The notes beneath the pieces are model-generated. The model searched no databases. It worked only from the letters and a program-made list of their open reading frames with translations, and was not told where the DNA came from. From Ruegeria sp. HKCCD8929 (GTDB lineage Bacteria; Pseudomonadota; Alphaproteobacteria; Rhodobacterales; Rhodobacteraceae), in NCBI RefSeq assembly GCF_013031405.1, contig NZ_WPZY01000008.1:1-64000 (forward strand): DNA of 64,000 bases. The letters are read 5' to 3'. Positions 35,609-44,769 of this stretch are shown in pieces. Made by a program: the position numbers and the translations under genes. Each line of letters begins with the position of its first letter. Position 1 is the first letter of the stretch.

Positions 35609-37936
35609 TCAGAACAGATCGAAACGCACAGGGTTTATCGCGTAATAAACCCGGGCGGCGAGGATGAGCCGTTCCTTTGGATCATTCAGCGCAGCGAAGG
35701 GCACGGGAACCCCATGCGCGGCGGTGACGTTTTCCAGCGCCCTGGTGGTCGCGGGACCAACCTGTCCGTCCACCGCGACACGCTCACCCAGCTCGTTGAG
35801 CGCCATCTGCAACGCGCGATCCAGCGCTGAGTTCGGCAGGCCGTCGAGCTGCTCACGCGCCTGACCTGCGGCTTCTTCATCTGCCAGTAGCGTCGCTTTG
35901 GCCGCCCGCAAGGCCGCGTCTGCCGGACCTTTGCCGCGCACCTGGCCGTCAAGAATGATATAGGCCCCGTTGGCGCCACCCCAGGCGTCACCCCGTGCGA
36001 GCGACATGTCATACCATTCGAGCGCCTCGGCACGTGTGCGGCCCTGCAACTGATCGCGCAGGATCATGCGGGCGATGCTGGCTGGCGCAGTGGGATGGCC
36101 GCCTTCTGCAGCGGCAAGAAAGTACCGGTGCGCCTTTTCGTAGTCGACCGGATTGCCACCCAGCCCGTTCAGCGCGACATAGGCCAGATTGTCGTAGCCG
36201 TAGATGTCTTTGCGCAATTCCGAGGCCCGCAGATACCGCATGCCGCGCTCGGGAATGTAGTGCTCGGAGTTTTCACGCAGGAAATAGAGCCCCAATTCGT
36301 TCATCGAAAACGTATGGCCCAGTTCCACCGCCCGCTCCAGCAGTTCAAAGCCCCGCTTCTTCTCCTCGGCAGTTTCGCCTTCGCGCAGCAGCTTCTTGCC
36401 CAGCCGGTGCATGGCATAGGGGTCTTGTTCGGCAGTGCCCTCTTCCAGCAGTGTAAGCGCTTTTTGCGTATCAAGGGGGATCTTGGTTACCGCGCGGTCG
36501 ATCTGTTCGGAATCAAGAAGCATGGCCAAAGCGAATTTTGCTCGGATATGCCCCGCCGCAGCCGCAGCCGAGATGTTGTCATAGGCTTCGGACAACTGGC
36601 CTGCGGCTTGCTGCACGCGACCCAGCTGATACCGAAAACGAGCATTGTCAGGATGCGCTGCAACGGCTTCGCCACACGCCTTCAAGCCGTCTGGAATGTT
36701 GATCTCGTTCGGCAGGCGAAAGATGCCCACACCATTCAGATCAAGCGCATCGCCTGCTTCCAGGTCACATGCGTTCAGGTCCAGTTGCAGGGAAACGTCG
36801 ACCCGCTGGCGTTGCTGGCCGGAGGTGACGACCTCGACCACGAACTTGTCCTGAACCCCGGCCTTGTTCACCTCGACCGCGCGGACATCCGAGATTTCCG
36901 GCGCGTAGGAGATTGAGCCGGACTGTTGTTCATCCCCCAGCGCGATCACACCGCGGTCGGGACGCTCAACAATATGCACCTCGGAGATGTCGGCACCCAG
37001 CGCCTGCTCAAGGGTTTGGGACAGCGGGATGTTCTTGTCAAACTGATGGGTCAGATCAAGTGATTGGGCCTCGCCGCCGGTGACCGGTTCGGGCGTTGTT
37101 TCGGTTTGTAGCTGCGCCAGGTAGAACGGCTTTACCAGTGTCGAGCTCTCCCAGGGAATCTGTTGCCCCTGGGTGGAGTCATGCACGCGTTCGCGGATGA
37201 CCGGGAACAGCTGCTGAATGTTCTCAAACGGTGTGGCGCGCGCGGTTTCAAGAACCGCCGCGGTATAAGGGCTGTTCTCACCAGCCGCGCCGTCACTGGC
37301 CACGGCACCGGGCGAGGTGGAATAGGCGACAAGCGAGTTCAGCGGGGTGCGGAACACGTCAAATCCGGTGCGCGTCTCGAACAGGTTTGCGTCCAGATCC
37401 GCGGCCAGCCGGATGTCGCTGAACGGATTGTCGCGGCAGGAATCCAGAATGGCCACATGCGCGGAACTTCGGGCCGACAGCGTGTCGATCACCCGGTCCA
37501 GTGTCATGGTCGCCAAGGGAACGTCGTATATGCTCTCGAACTTGGCATCCACCGGCAGAAGGTAGTTTCGCCTGCCGATCTGAATGCCGTGCCCGGCGTA
37601 GTAGAACAGAACGTTCGCTGAATCCGGAATATTGAGCACCGCCGTGCGCAGAAGCTCCTCGAATTCACGTTTTTCAAGGTCGTAACCGTCATAGACCTTG
37701 AAGTTGAACTCGCGCAGCAGCGAGGCGATATCTTGGGCGTCCTTGCGCGCATTCGTAAGGTCGCCGACATTCGTATAGTCCTGATTGCCGATCACGATGG
37801 CAATCCTGGGGGCAGTCGCCGATTGTGATACTTCGCGGGGGGCGGTTTGGGCCAGCACATGTCCGGTTGGCAGAGACAAAGCAAGCATCCCGGCCAAGAT
37901 CGGATAGATCCCGCCTCTCAGGCTGCGCCGAAACAT
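35609..37936 (-). CDS. Secreted caspase-like peptidase with SEL1 repeats
   Basis: A 775-residue protein with a signal peptide ending about GHVLAQ (residue 30). Residues 44-260 are a peptidase C14/metacaspase-type domain with the catalytic His116 in FYYAGHGIQI and Cys167 in AILDSCRDNPF. A central part (about 290-440) is unfamiliar. Residues about 440-680 contain tandem SEL1/TPR-like helical repeats (FELLERAVELGHTFSMNELGLYFL, YEKAHRYFLAAAEGGHPTAPASIARM). The C-terminus resembles a peptidoglycan-binding helix set (LGERVAVDGQVGPATTRALENV). GGAGG is 7 bases before the ATG. It is downstream of, and coupled to, the poly-Gly lipoprotein gene. Confidence 0.88.
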   Translation of the reverse strand: MFRRSLRGGIYPILAGMLALSLPTGHVLAQTAPREVSQSATAPRIAIVIGNQDYTNVGDLTNARKDAQDIASLLREFNFKVYDGYDLEKREFEELLRTAVLNIPDSANVLFYYAGHGIQIGRRNYLLPVDAKFESIYDVPLATMTLDRVIDTLSARSSAHVAILDSCRDNPFSDIRLAADLDANLFETRTGFDVFRTPLNSLVAYSTSPGAVASDGAAGENSPYTAAVLETARATPFENIQQLFPVIRERVHDSTQGQQIPWESSTLVKPFYLAQLQTETTPEPVTGGEAQSLDLTHQFDKNIPLSQTLEQALGADISEVHIVERPDRGVIALGDEQQSGSISYAPEISDVRAVEVNKAGVQDKFVVEVVTSGQQRQRVDVSLQLDLNACDLEAGDALDLNGVGIFRLPNEINIPDGLKACGEAVAAHPDNARFRYQLGRVQQAAGQLSEAYDNISAAAAAGHIRAKFALAMLLDSEQIDRAVTKIPLDTQKALTLLEEGTAEQDPYAMHRLGKKLLREGETAEEKKRGFELLERAVELGHTFSMNELGLYFLRENSEHYIPERGMRYLRASELRKDIYGYDNLAYVALNGLGGNPVDYEKAHRYFLAAAEGGHPTAPASIARMILRDQLQGRTRAEALEWYDMSLARGDAWGGANGAYIILDGQVRGKGPADAALRAAKATLLADEEAAGQAREQLDGLPNSALDRALQMALNELGERVAVDGQVGPATTRALENVTAAHGVPVPFAALNDPKERLILAARVYYAINPVRFDLF

Positions 37937-37952
37937 GATTGGCCCTCCGTGT

Positions 37953-38228
37953 CTAGTTCCAGCTTCCGCCGCCACCGCCACCGGCACCGCCGCCACCACC
38001 GCCGCCGCCATCGCTATCCCGTTCTTCACCGGAGTCTGAAGTATTGGACGACGCTTGCGTTGTTGTCACCGTCGGCGTTGTTGCAGCGGCAGGAGTTGGC
38101 GCGGCAACCGGAGCCGGCTGCGGAGCGGGCTGTGGTTCCACGGTTTGGGTATTTTCAAACCAAAGCGGCGTGCACCCAACCAGAACCATCGTACTGCACA
38201 CCACAATCGGTAAAGAAACTCGGACCAT
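37953..38228 (-). CDS. Small lipoprotein with poly-glycine C-terminus
   Basis: A 91-residue predicted lipoprotein. MVRVSLPIVVCSTMVLVGC ends in a lipobox (LVGC, lipid Cys19). The mature part has a Pro/Ala/Thr-rich linker and an acidic patch (GEERDSD), then eight glycines, one Ala, six glycines and SWN at the end. GGGAGG lies 6 bases before the ATG at 38228. The stop is 16 bases ahead of the caspase-like gene, so the two are almost certainly co-transcribed. No family is recognised. Confidence 0.78.
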   Translation of the reverse strand: MVRVSLPIVVCSTMVLVGCTPLWFENTQTVEPQPAPQPAPVAAPTPAAATTPTVTTTQASSNTSDSGEERDSDGGGGGGGGAGGGGGGSWN

Positions 38229-38387
38229 TACGGGCCTCCCTGACAAATTATTCAACGTATATGCACAATTTAGCTTACGTTGAGTAAGTTAGGTCTGTCC
38301 ATCATAGATTTCCGGTCAGTTTATACCTGCCCCGCTCGCCCCAAGAATCGAGTTTGCATCATTTAACATTTATGTTAATAGTCGGGC

Positions 38388-38717
38388 ATGAACACACTTA
38401 TCAAGGCCTTCTCGGCCCTGTCCGATGAAACCCGCCTGTCCATTGTCGAACAGCTTATGGCGGATGGCGAGTTGCCGGCCGGAGATCTGATCGAAGGCAA
38501 GGGCATGTCCGGAGCCGCGATCTCGCGTCATCTGAAGGTGCTGCGCGAGGCGGGGCTGATACAACAACGTGCAAAGGGGCCGCAGCGGCTTTATTCCATC
38601 CGGCCCGAGGGACTGCGCGCCATTGCCGAATGGACCATCTCGAAGCGCGAATTCTGGGAGACAAGCCTCGACCGGTTGGGGGCGATTTTGGAGAGGGAGA
38701 ATACATGGCCGACCTGA
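38388..38717 (+). CDS. ArsR family transcriptional regulator
   Basis: A 109-residue winged-helix regulator. MNTLIKAFSALSDETRLSIVEQLM and GAAISRHLKVLREAGLIQQRAKGPQRLYSI are the classic ArsR fold with the recognition helix SGAAISRHLKVL. No metal-binding ELCVCDL box is present. This subgroup usually controls an adjoining SRPBCC gene, and here the SRPBCC gene overlaps its end by 13 bases. Autoregulation of the three-gene cassette is likely. Confidence 0.92.
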   Translation: MNTLIKAFSALSDETRLSIVEQLMADGELPAGDLIEGKGMSGAAISRHLKVLREAGLIQQRAKGPQRLYSIRPEGLRAIAEWTISKREFWETSLDRLGAILERENTWPT

Positions 38718-39133
38718 GATTGGAGCGGGAGTTTCCCGTGGGTCCCGAGCAGCTGTTCGCATGGGTCAGCGATGGCACCAAGCTGTTGCAATGGTGGGGA
38801 CCCGAGGGGCTGCACGTGCCCGAGCACGACCTGGATTTCTCCCGCACCGGTGCGTGGTTCTCGGTGATGGAGAATGGCGAGGGGCAGCGGTTCAAGGTCT
38901 CGGGTCATGTCACCCATGTGGATGCGCCCAAATCGGTCGGGTTCACCTGGGCTTGGCATGACGAGAATGACAAGCGCGGCGACGAAAGCCACGTGACCTT
39001 CACGGTCGAGGCAACGGACAATGGTGCGCGGCTGGTGCTGGATCACCGCGAGTTGGGCGATGACGAGATCAGCGCCAGCCACGAAGGCGGCTGGACCTCG
39101 TCGCTGCGCAAGCTCGAAGCCGCGTTGGCGTGA
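38705..39133 (+). CDS. SRPBCC (AHSA1-like) domain protein
   Basis: A 142-residue START-like fold protein: LEREFPVGPEQLFAWVSDGTKLLQWWGPEG at the N-terminus, VSGHVTHVDAPKSVGFTWAW in the middle, and HEGGWTSSLRKLEAAL as the long C-terminal helix. The family binds hydrophobic ligands in a deep cavity. The pairing with an ArsR regulator is very common in proteobacteria, but the ligand is unknown. Confidence 0.9.
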   Translation: MADLRLEREFPVGPEQLFAWVSDGTKLLQWWGPEGLHVPEHDLDFSRTGAWFSVMENGEGQRFKVSGHVTHVDAPKSVGFTWAWHDENDKRGDESHVTFTVEATDNGARLVLDHRELGDDEISASHEGGWTSSLRKLEAALA

Positions 39134-39157
39134 GTTTTCAGCAAGGGAGGTAGTGAA

Positions 39158-39472
39158 ATGCCGGAATTCGTTTTTGCATATCATGGCGGCAAGGCGCCTG
39201 AGAGCCCCGAGGAGGGCGAAAAGGTGATGGCACAATGGCAGGCTTGGTTTGCCGATATGGGCGAGGCGGTGGTGATCCCCGGCGCACCGGTGGGGATGTC
39301 CAAGACCGTCAGCTCGGCTGGTGTGGCCGATGACGGTGGTGCCAATCCGATCTCGGGGTATTCGGTGGTCAGGGCCGCCGATATCGGGGCCGCGACCGAG
39401 ATGGCCAAAGGGTGTCCGATGGTGGTGACGGGCAACGGCTCGGTCGAGGTTGCCGAAGTTATGGAGATGTAG
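39158..39472 (+). CDS. YCII-related domain protein
   Basis: A 104-residue ferredoxin-like fold protein: MPEFVFAYHGGK, the helix EEGEKVMAQWQAWFADMG, then SGYSVVRAADIGAATEMAKGCPMV, and a final short strand. YCII/DGPF-type proteins often follow ArsR-SRPBCC pairs or ECF sigma genes; catalytic function is unproven. AGGGAGG lies 6 bases before the ATG. It is the last gene of the cassette, 24 bases after the SRPBCC gene. Confidence 0.88.
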   Translation: MPEFVFAYHGGKAPESPEEGEKVMAQWQAWFADMGEAVVIPGAPVGMSKTVSSAGVADDGGANPISGYSVVRAADIGAATEMAKGCPMVVTGNGSVEVAEVMEM

Positions 39473-39485
39473 ATCATCCCCCTAA

Positions 39486-39508
39486 CCCTCTCCCCGGTGG
39501 GGAGAGGG
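39486..39508. terminator. Bidirectional hairpin between convergent genes
   Basis: CCCTCTCCCC, a GGT loop and GGGGAGAGGG form a perfect 10-bp stem between the YCII gene and the convergent asparaginase gene. The same sequence is a recurrent extragenic palindrome in many alphaproteobacteria, so it may be a REP-like repeat acting as terminator. Confidence 0.65.
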
Positions 39509-39521
39509 AACCCGCGCTGCG

Positions 39522-40526
39522 TCAGAGCGGGGCCAACAGATTCTGAGTCGGCCTGATGCTGCCGCAGTCGATACCCCTGCGGCTATGGATTGGCGCATTC
39601 ATGAACTTTCGTGTGGCCGGGTGATCGGCATCCAGCATGCCGAGGCCTACCAGAATCGCTGCGATGGCGCATTCGCTGGCACGGGTGGCGCCGTCGGCGA
39701 TCTTGAGTGCCACGCCCACACGCTTTTCCGGAATGATGGCGACGAACACCGCTTCGGCGCCCGTCTTGATCGCCGCGCGGCCATCCATGGCGCGCATTAG
39801 TTCGGTACAGGCACGGCCTTCGCCCGCGACAAGCTCGGGATGTTTGATCATCGCCGCCGTTAGTTGCTGGGCGGCGGTGCTTTGACGATCCGACCGGTCG
39901 GCGGCCGAAGCAAACCACGCCATCGAGCGCGCCAGCCCCAGCAAGGAGGTCGCAAAGTTCGGGGCCGAGCAGCCGTCGATGCCGTAACCGGGGCTGGATT
40001 CATCCGTTACTTCTTCGAACGCGGCGCGGCAGGCCTGTTGTACCGGGTGGTCGATTTCGACATATTCCGGGCCCGCGCCCATATGCTGCGCCAGCGTCAG
40101 AAAACCGGCATGTTTGCCCGAGCAATTGTTGTGCGTCTGGCAGGGGCGGACATCGGCAAGGATCAGCCCGTCGCGCGCGGCCATGTCCGACGGCTCCTGC
40201 GGGCCGCAGCGGAAATCGTCGTCATGCAGGCCCAGATGATCCAGCCAGGCGGAAACCCGATCAGTGTGGATCGCGGCACCGCTATGCGAGGCGCAGGCCA
40301 GCGCCAGATGTTCCGGGCCCAGTCCGTATTTGGCCGCCGCACCAGAGGTAACCAGCGGTAAAGCCTGGATCATTTTACAGGACGAGCGCGGATAGATCAG
40401 CGCATTAGGGTCACCCCAGCTGCGCACGATCTGGCCCGTGTCGTCGCAAATCACTGCATGACCCAGGTGAATGCTCTCCAGAAACGGTCCCCGCCACACT
40501 TCGGTCATCGCCACCGGCTGCGTCAT
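39522..40526 (-). CDS. Asparaginase (thermolabile, rhizobial type II-like)
   Basis: A 334-residue protein of the asparaginase family typified by the Rhizobium etli inducible enzyme, unrelated to the E. coli types. Landmarks: YPRSSCKMIQALPLVTSGAA, ACASHSGAAIHTDRV (SxSK-like serine region), CQTHNNCSGKHAGFL and the EVTDESSPGYGIDGCSAPNFA block. It hydrolyses L-asparagine to aspartate and ammonia. GAGAGGA lies about 6 bases before the ATG at 40526. Confidence 0.9.
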   Translation of the reverse strand: MTQPVAMTEVWRGPFLESIHLGHAVICDDTGQIVRSWGDPNALIYPRSSCKMIQALPLVTSGAAAKYGLGPEHLALACASHSGAAIHTDRVSAWLDHLGLHDDDFRCGPQEPSDMAARDGLILADVRPCQTHNNCSGKHAGFLTLAQHMGAGPEYVEIDHPVQQACRAAFEEVTDESSPGYGIDGCSAPNFATSLLGLARSMAWFASAADRSDRQSTAAQQLTAAMIKHPELVAGEGRACTELMRAMDGRAAIKTGAEAVFVAIIPEKRVGVALKIADGATRASECAIAAILVGLGMLDADHPATRKFMNAPIHSRRGIDCGSIRPTQNLLAPL

Positions 40527-40700
40527 GACGTCCTCTCCATCCCTGCGCAAATTTCTGCCAATCGCCCTTTCGCCCATGGCGAAACCTGCGATAGTGTGTC
40601 TATGTCGGCAAACGATGGGATGCGCAAGGCAGACGGGCTTCAAGACCCGCGGCGCGCCCCGGGAAACTTGAGGTAAAGGTCGGGCTAGGAGGCTGGACAA

Positions 40701-41234
40701 ATGGGATCGAAACTCGTCCGCGCAATTGCGGGCCTGTGCATGGCAGGAATGGCCACAACCGCAATCGCTCAGCAGGCGACAAGCACCAACCGTGTGGCCG
40801 CCAAGACCGATTGGCATGTGTATGTCGAGGACGATCCGACCGAGTGCTGGAGCGTGTCGTCGCCCAAGGAAACCGTCAACACCCGGGGTGGCCGTGTCGT
40901 TTCGGTGCGCCGCAGTGATATCCTGCTGTTTGTGTTCTACCGTCCCAAGGCCGAGGTGAGCGGTCAGGTGACCTTTACCGGCGGCTACCCGTTTGCGCCG
41001 GGATCGACCGTGAACCTGAATGTCGAAGGTGAGGAGTTCGAGCTGTTCACCGAAGGCGAATGGGCCTGGCCCGCGACCGAGACAGATGACGCCAAGATCG
41101 TGACCGCCATGAAGCGCGGCAGCGAGGCCGTTCTGACCGCGCGGTCCGAGCGGGGCACACAGACCAAGGACACATTCTCGCTGCTGGGGTTCACGGCGGC
41201 GATCGAGGATGCCGAGAAACGCTGCACAAACTAG
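40701..41234 (+). CDS. Invasion-associated locus B (IalB) family protein
   Basis: A 177-residue exported protein with a signal peptide ending about AIAQQ (residue 25). The mature part has TDWHVYVEDDPTECWSVSSPKE and a late Cys (EDAEKRCTN), the two conserved Cys of the family. Named after a Bartonella locus, these proteins are common in free-living Rhodobacterales, where the role is unknown and probably in the periplasm. The ATG has AGGAGG about 9 bases upstream. Confidence 0.88.
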   Translation: MGSKLVRAIAGLCMAGMATTAIAQQATSTNRVAAKTDWHVYVEDDPTECWSVSSPKETVNTRGGRVVSVRRSDILLFVFYRPKAEVSGQVTFTGGYPFAPGSTVNLNVEGEEFELFTEGEWAWPATETDDAKIVTAMKRGSEAVLTARSERGTQTKDTFSLLGFTAAIEDAEKRCTN

Positions 41235-41256
41235 CCGACCCGGGCCAGTTCTGAAG

Positions 41257-41287
41257 AAGGCCTCGCCGCTTTGGCCGGGGCCTTTTC
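41257..41287 (+). terminator. Terminator after the IalB family gene
   Basis: AAGGCCTCG pairs with CGGGGCCTT-side bases (41257-41265 with 41276-41284, one G-T pair), followed by a TTTT run. It lies 23 bases past the stop. Confidence 0.65.
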
Positions 41288-41335
41288 AATGCGGTGGGGT
41301 CCAATCCAGTCGTCCGCAGGACTAGTGACGGCCGG

Positions 41336-42382
41336 TCATTCACCCCACTCAAGAACAACCTTGCCGGACAGTCCTGATTTCATCGCGGCAAAGCCCTTGG
41401 CGAACTCATCCACCCTGTACCGGTGGGTAATGACGCGCGTGACATCCAGACCGTTCTGAAGCATGGCGATCATCTTGTACCAGGTCTCGAACATCTCGCG
41501 GCCGTAGACGCCCTTGATGGTGATCGCCTTGAAGACGATCCGGCTCCAGTCCACCGGAGACTTGCCCGGCGGGATGCCCAGCAGGGCAATCTTGCCGCCC
41601 ATCACCAGCGCCTCGACCATCTGATCCAGCGCGGCTTGCGAGCCCGACATCTCAAGCCCGACGTCGAAGCCCTCTTTCATGCCAAGTTCGGCGATTACGT
41701 CCTGCAAGTCTTCGCTGGTTACATCGACTGTGCGAACCGACGGCACGACATGGCCGGCCAGTTGCAGCCGGTCCGGGTTGATGTCGGTGATCACCACATG
41801 CCGCGCGCCGGCGTGGCGGGCGACGGCGGCGGTCATGATGCCGATAGGGCCGGCGCCGGTGATCAACACATCCTCGCCCAGCAGATCGAAACTTAGCGCC
41901 GTGTGCACCGCATTGCCCAGGGGATCGAGAATCGCGCCGATCTCGTCGGGGATATCGTCCGGCAAGGGCACCACGTTGAAGGCGGGGAGTTTCAGGTACT
42001 CGGCGAAAGCCCCCTGCTCGTTAACCCCGATCCCGCGCGTGCCCGGGTCGAGATGGAACTTGCCCGCGCGGCTCTGGCGGCTGTCGGTGCCGATCAAGTG
42101 CCCTTCGCCCGAGCAGCGCTGGCCGATTTCCAGCCCGGTCACGTCGCGCCCGATCTCGATGATTTCACCGGCGAATTCGTGACCCGTGATGAGCGGAACC
42201 GGCACTGTGGCCGAGGCCCAGTCGTCCCAGTTCCAGATGTGAATATCGGTGCCGCAGATGCCGGTCTTGTTGATACGGATCAGCACCTCGTCGGGACCGA
42301 TTTCGGGGACCGGGGCCTGTACCATCCAAAGCCCTTCCTGCGGTTTGGATTTCTCCAGGGCCTTCATAGTATTGGGTCGCAT
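41336..42382 (-). CDS. tdh: L-threonine 3-dehydrogenase without structural-zinc cysteines
   Basis: A 348-residue medium-chain dehydrogenase oxidising L-threonine to 2-amino-3-ketobutyrate for the upstream-encoded Kbl. [15 protein letters not shown] and [11 protein letters not shown] hold the catalytic zinc ligands. [14 protein letters not shown] [11 protein letters not shown] binds NAD, and [17 protein letters not shown] is Tdh-specific. The structural-zinc loop is changed: where E. coli Tdh has four Cys (GHITCGHCRNC...HLC), this protein reads [11 protein letters not shown]...HLD, with G, S, S and D at those places. The rest is strongly conserved. GGGAG is 8 bases before the ATG, and the gene starts 4 bases after its neighbour. 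Confidence 0.93.
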   Translation of the reverse strand: MRPNTMKALEKSKPQEGLWMVQAPVPEIGPDEVLIRINKTGICGTDIHIWNWDDWASATVPVPLITGHEFAGEIIEIGRDVTGLEIGQRCSGEGHLIGTDSRQSRAGKFHLDPGTRGIGVNEQGAFAEYLKLPAFNVVPLPDDIPDEIGAILDPLGNAVHTALSFDLLGEDVLITGAGPIGIMTAAVARHAGARHVVITDINPDRLQLAGHVVPSVRTVDVTSEDLQDVIAELGMKEGFDVGLEMSGSQAALDQMVEALVMGGKIALLGIPPGKSPVDWSRIVFKAITIKGVYGREMFETWYKMIAMLQNGLDVTRVITHRYRVDEFAKGFAAMKSGLSGKVVLEWGE

Positions 42383-42386
42383 CGGA

Positions 42387-43337
42387 TTACTCCCACAAAT
42401 CGGTCGAAAGGTATTTCAGCCCGCTGTCGCACATCACGATGGCAACGCAGCCGCCCAGCTCCGGCCCGCGCAGCAACTCGGCAGCGGCGGCAAGATTGGC
42501 GCCGGAAGAGTAGCCGGCAAAGATGCCCTCGGTACGGGCCAGCAGGCGGGCATGATCGCGCGCCTGCCCGCCGGTCACGGCGAGGTGGCCGGTGACAGGC
42601 GCCTCGCGCAGGTGGGCAAGATCGGGCATGGCATAGCCGCCACCTTGAATCGGATGGTCCGGGTAACGCGCTGAGCCTTCCGCCAATGCGCGCGCGCCAT
42701 CCGGTTCCACGACGTAGCAGCGTACACCGTGACGGGCGAAGAAGCGGGCCGCGCCGCCAAGGGTGCCGCCCGATCCTGCAAAGTCGCAGAACGCGGTGAT
42801 TTCACCGTTGGATTGTGCCCAGATTTCCGGCGCGGTTCCACTTTCGTGGGCATCCGGGTTGCCCTTGTGGCCGAACTGGTCGGCCCGGAAGGCACCCCGT
42901 TCGACCGTCAGCCGTTGGGCGGCATCGTCGACCAGAGCCAGATCCGCGCCCGAGACCTCTCCCGGCTTGCTGCCCTTTGCTTGCGGAACGATTGTCACCT
43001 CGGCCCCAAGCGCCCGCATCATGCGCGCCCGTTCGATGGAGTTCCCGGCGCTCATGACGGCCACGAAAGGATGGCCCAGAACACCGCACACGATGGCCAG
43101 CCCGGTCCCCATATTGCCCGATGTCAGCTCTACCACGGTCTGGCCGGGCGCGAGCGAGCCGTTGGCCCGGGCCGCTTCGATGATGGCCCTAGCCGCCCGG
43201 TCCTTTTTGGAGAACCCGGGCAGCAGGTAATCAAGCTTGGCCAGAATGCGGCCCTGCAGGCCGAGCGCAGCGCACACGCGCGACAGCTCGACCAGCGGAG
43301 AGTTGGCCATTGCGCCAATGACCGAGGCATGGATCAT
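42387..43337 (-). CDS. CysK-like PLP-dependent enzyme in the threonine-degradation operon
   Basis: A 316-residue fold-type II PLP enzyme of the cysteine synthase family. The cofactor Lys is in GFSKKDRAA (CysK has SVKDR), the substrate loop is TSGNMGTG (TSGNTG in CysK), and [12 protein letters not shown] binds the phosphate. It differs from housekeeping CysK in these motifs and in its place between kbl and tdh, coupled to kbl by a 4-base overlap. A role in serine/threonine or glycine metabolism is inferred; cysteine synthesis from serine is the alternative. Confidence 0.85.
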   Translation of the reverse strand: MIHASVIGAMANSPLVELSRVCAALGLQGRILAKLDYLLPGFSKKDRAARAIIEAARANGSLAPGQTVVELTSGNMGTGLAIVCGVLGHPFVAVMSAGNSIERARMMRALGAEVTIVPQAKGSKPGEVSGADLALVDDAAQRLTVERGAFRADQFGHKGNPDAHESGTAPEIWAQSNGEITAFCDFAGSGGTLGGAARFFARHGVRCYVVEPDGARALAEGSARYPDHPIQGGGYAMPDLAHLREAPVTGHLAVTGGQARDHARLLARTEGIFAGYSSGANLAAAAELLRGPELGGCVAIVMCDSGLKYLSTDLWE

Positions 43338-44521
43338 CCGATCACTCCCAACTCCTGGCCGACCTTGCCAAAGGCGGCCAGCGCACGGTCCAGTTCGCCC
43401 TTTGTCAGAGCCGCATTCATCTGCGTCCTGATCCGCGCCTGACCGCGCGGCACCACCGGGAAGAAGAAGCCCGAGACATAGACGCCTTCGTCAAAAAGAC
43501 GTGCTGCCATTTCCTGTGCCAACGTCGCCTCACCCAGCATGACCGGGATGATCGGGTGTTCGCCGGGCAAGAGATCAAAACCCAGTTTTTCGAGACCCGC
43601 GCGCCAGTATTTGGCGTTGCCGAAGAGTTGGGCGCGCAGCATGTCGCCCTCTTCGACCAAACGGATCGCCTCAAGCCCGGCGGAGACGATGGAGGGCGGC
43701 AGCGAGTTTGAGAACAGATAGGGCCGCGCCCGCTGCCGCAGAAGGTCGATCACTGGCTGCGGCCCGGCGATATAACCGCCGATTGCCCCCCCAAGTGCCT
43801 TGCCCAGCGTCCCCGTCAGGATGTCCACGTCCACGCCAAAGTGATCCGGCGTGCCCGCGCCGCGCGGTCCCATGAAGCCGGTGGCGTGGCAGTCATCGAC
43901 CATCACCACGGCGTCATATTTGTCGGCCAGTTCGCGGATGGCCGGCAGGTTGGCCAGATAGCCATCCATCGAGAACACGCCATCGGTGGCGATCATGATG
44001 TGCCGCGCCCCGTCCTCGCGCGCCTGTTTGAGCCAGGCTTCGAGGTCGTTCATGTCGTTGTTGAGGTAGCGGTAGCGTTTCGCCTTGCACAGCCGCACGC
44101 CGTCGATGATCGAGGCGTGGTTTAGACTGTCCGAGATGATGGCATCCTCGGGGCCCAGAAGCGGCTCGAACAAGCCGCCATTGGCGTCGAAACAGGCGGC
44201 GAACAGGATGGCGTCGTCCTTGTTCAGGAACTTGGCCAGTCGCTGCTCCAGCTCACGGTGGAGGTCCTGCGTGCCGCAGATGAAACGGACCGAGGCCATG
44301 CCGAAGCCGCGGGGCTCCATCGCGGATTTCGCCGCTGCGATCAGGTCCGGGTGATCGGCGAGGCCCAGATAGTTGTTGGCGCACAGGTTGATGACCTGAT
44401 GCCCGCCGACCGTGATCTCACCGCCCTGAGGCGAGGTGATCATTCGCTCGCGCTTGTAGAGCCCCTCGGCTTCGATCTGCGCGAGCGTGTCCGTGACGTG
44501 GGACAGAAATGTGTCGGACAT
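43334..44521 (-). CDS. kbl: Glycine C-acetyltransferase (2-amino-3-ketobutyrate CoA ligase)
   Basis: A 395-residue alpha-oxoamine synthase that cleaves 2-amino-3-ketobutyrate with CoA to glycine and acetyl-CoA, following Tdh. [28 protein letters not shown] [31 protein letters not shown] and the PLP Lys in [16 protein letters not shown] are typical. AAAGGAGGAT lies just before the ATG. It is the first gene of the kbl/CysK-like/tdh operon, behind the palindromes at 44641-44683. Confidence 0.95.
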   Translation of the reverse strand: MSDTFLSHVTDTLAQIEAEGLYKRERMITSPQGGEITVGGHQVINLCANNYLGLADHPDLIAAAKSAMEPRGFGMASVRFICGTQDLHRELEQRLAKFLNKDDAILFAACFDANGGLFEPLLGPEDAIISDSLNHASIIDGVRLCKAKRYRYLNNDMNDLEAWLKQAREDGARHIMIATDGVFSMDGYLANLPAIRELADKYDAVVMVDDCHATGFMGPRGAGTPDHFGVDVDILTGTLGKALGGAIGGYIAGPQPVIDLLRQRARPYLFSNSLPPSIVSAGLEAIRLVEEGDMLRAQLFGNAKYWRAGLEKLGFDLLPGEHPIIPVMLGEATLAQEMAARLFDEGVYVSGFFFPVVPRGQARIRTQMNAALTKGELDRALAAFGKVGQELGVIG

Positions 44522-44640
44522 GGGCCATCCTCCTTTGCCTGAGTCGCACGTCTAGCATAACGGATGGATTTCCGAAATAGGGGAATTCGATATGTTGGAC
44601 AAAAATCCGCCAAACCGGACATCTTTGCCAGATACTGGAC

Positions 44641-44683
44641 TCTTCGAAGAATTTTGAGCCAGGAAAACTTGAGTTTTCTTGGC
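44641..44683. promoter_or_regulatory. Two palindromes upstream of kbl
   Basis: TCTTCGAAGA (44641-44650) is a perfect 10-base palindrome. GCCAGGAAAACT (44658-44669) pairs with AGTTTTCTTGGC (44672-44683) as a 12-bp inverted repeat with one G-T pair and a 2-base centre. They lie between the XRE-cupin gene stop and the kbl start (both minus strand), so they may be operators for kbl or a terminator for the regulator gene. Confidence 0.45.
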
Positions 44684-44769
44684 CCCCATCGGATATGCGG
44701 ATCACCTCCCGATCCAGCGCAAAGTCGAGATCGGAGAGAACAAGTTTTTCAATATTTTTTGGCCGCAGT

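Noticed and set aside
38630..38704. Earlier start for the SRPBCC protein
   Set aside because: The upstream in-frame part overlaps the ArsR gene and lacks family similarity; the fold begins at LRLEREFPVGPEQ after the ATG at 38705.
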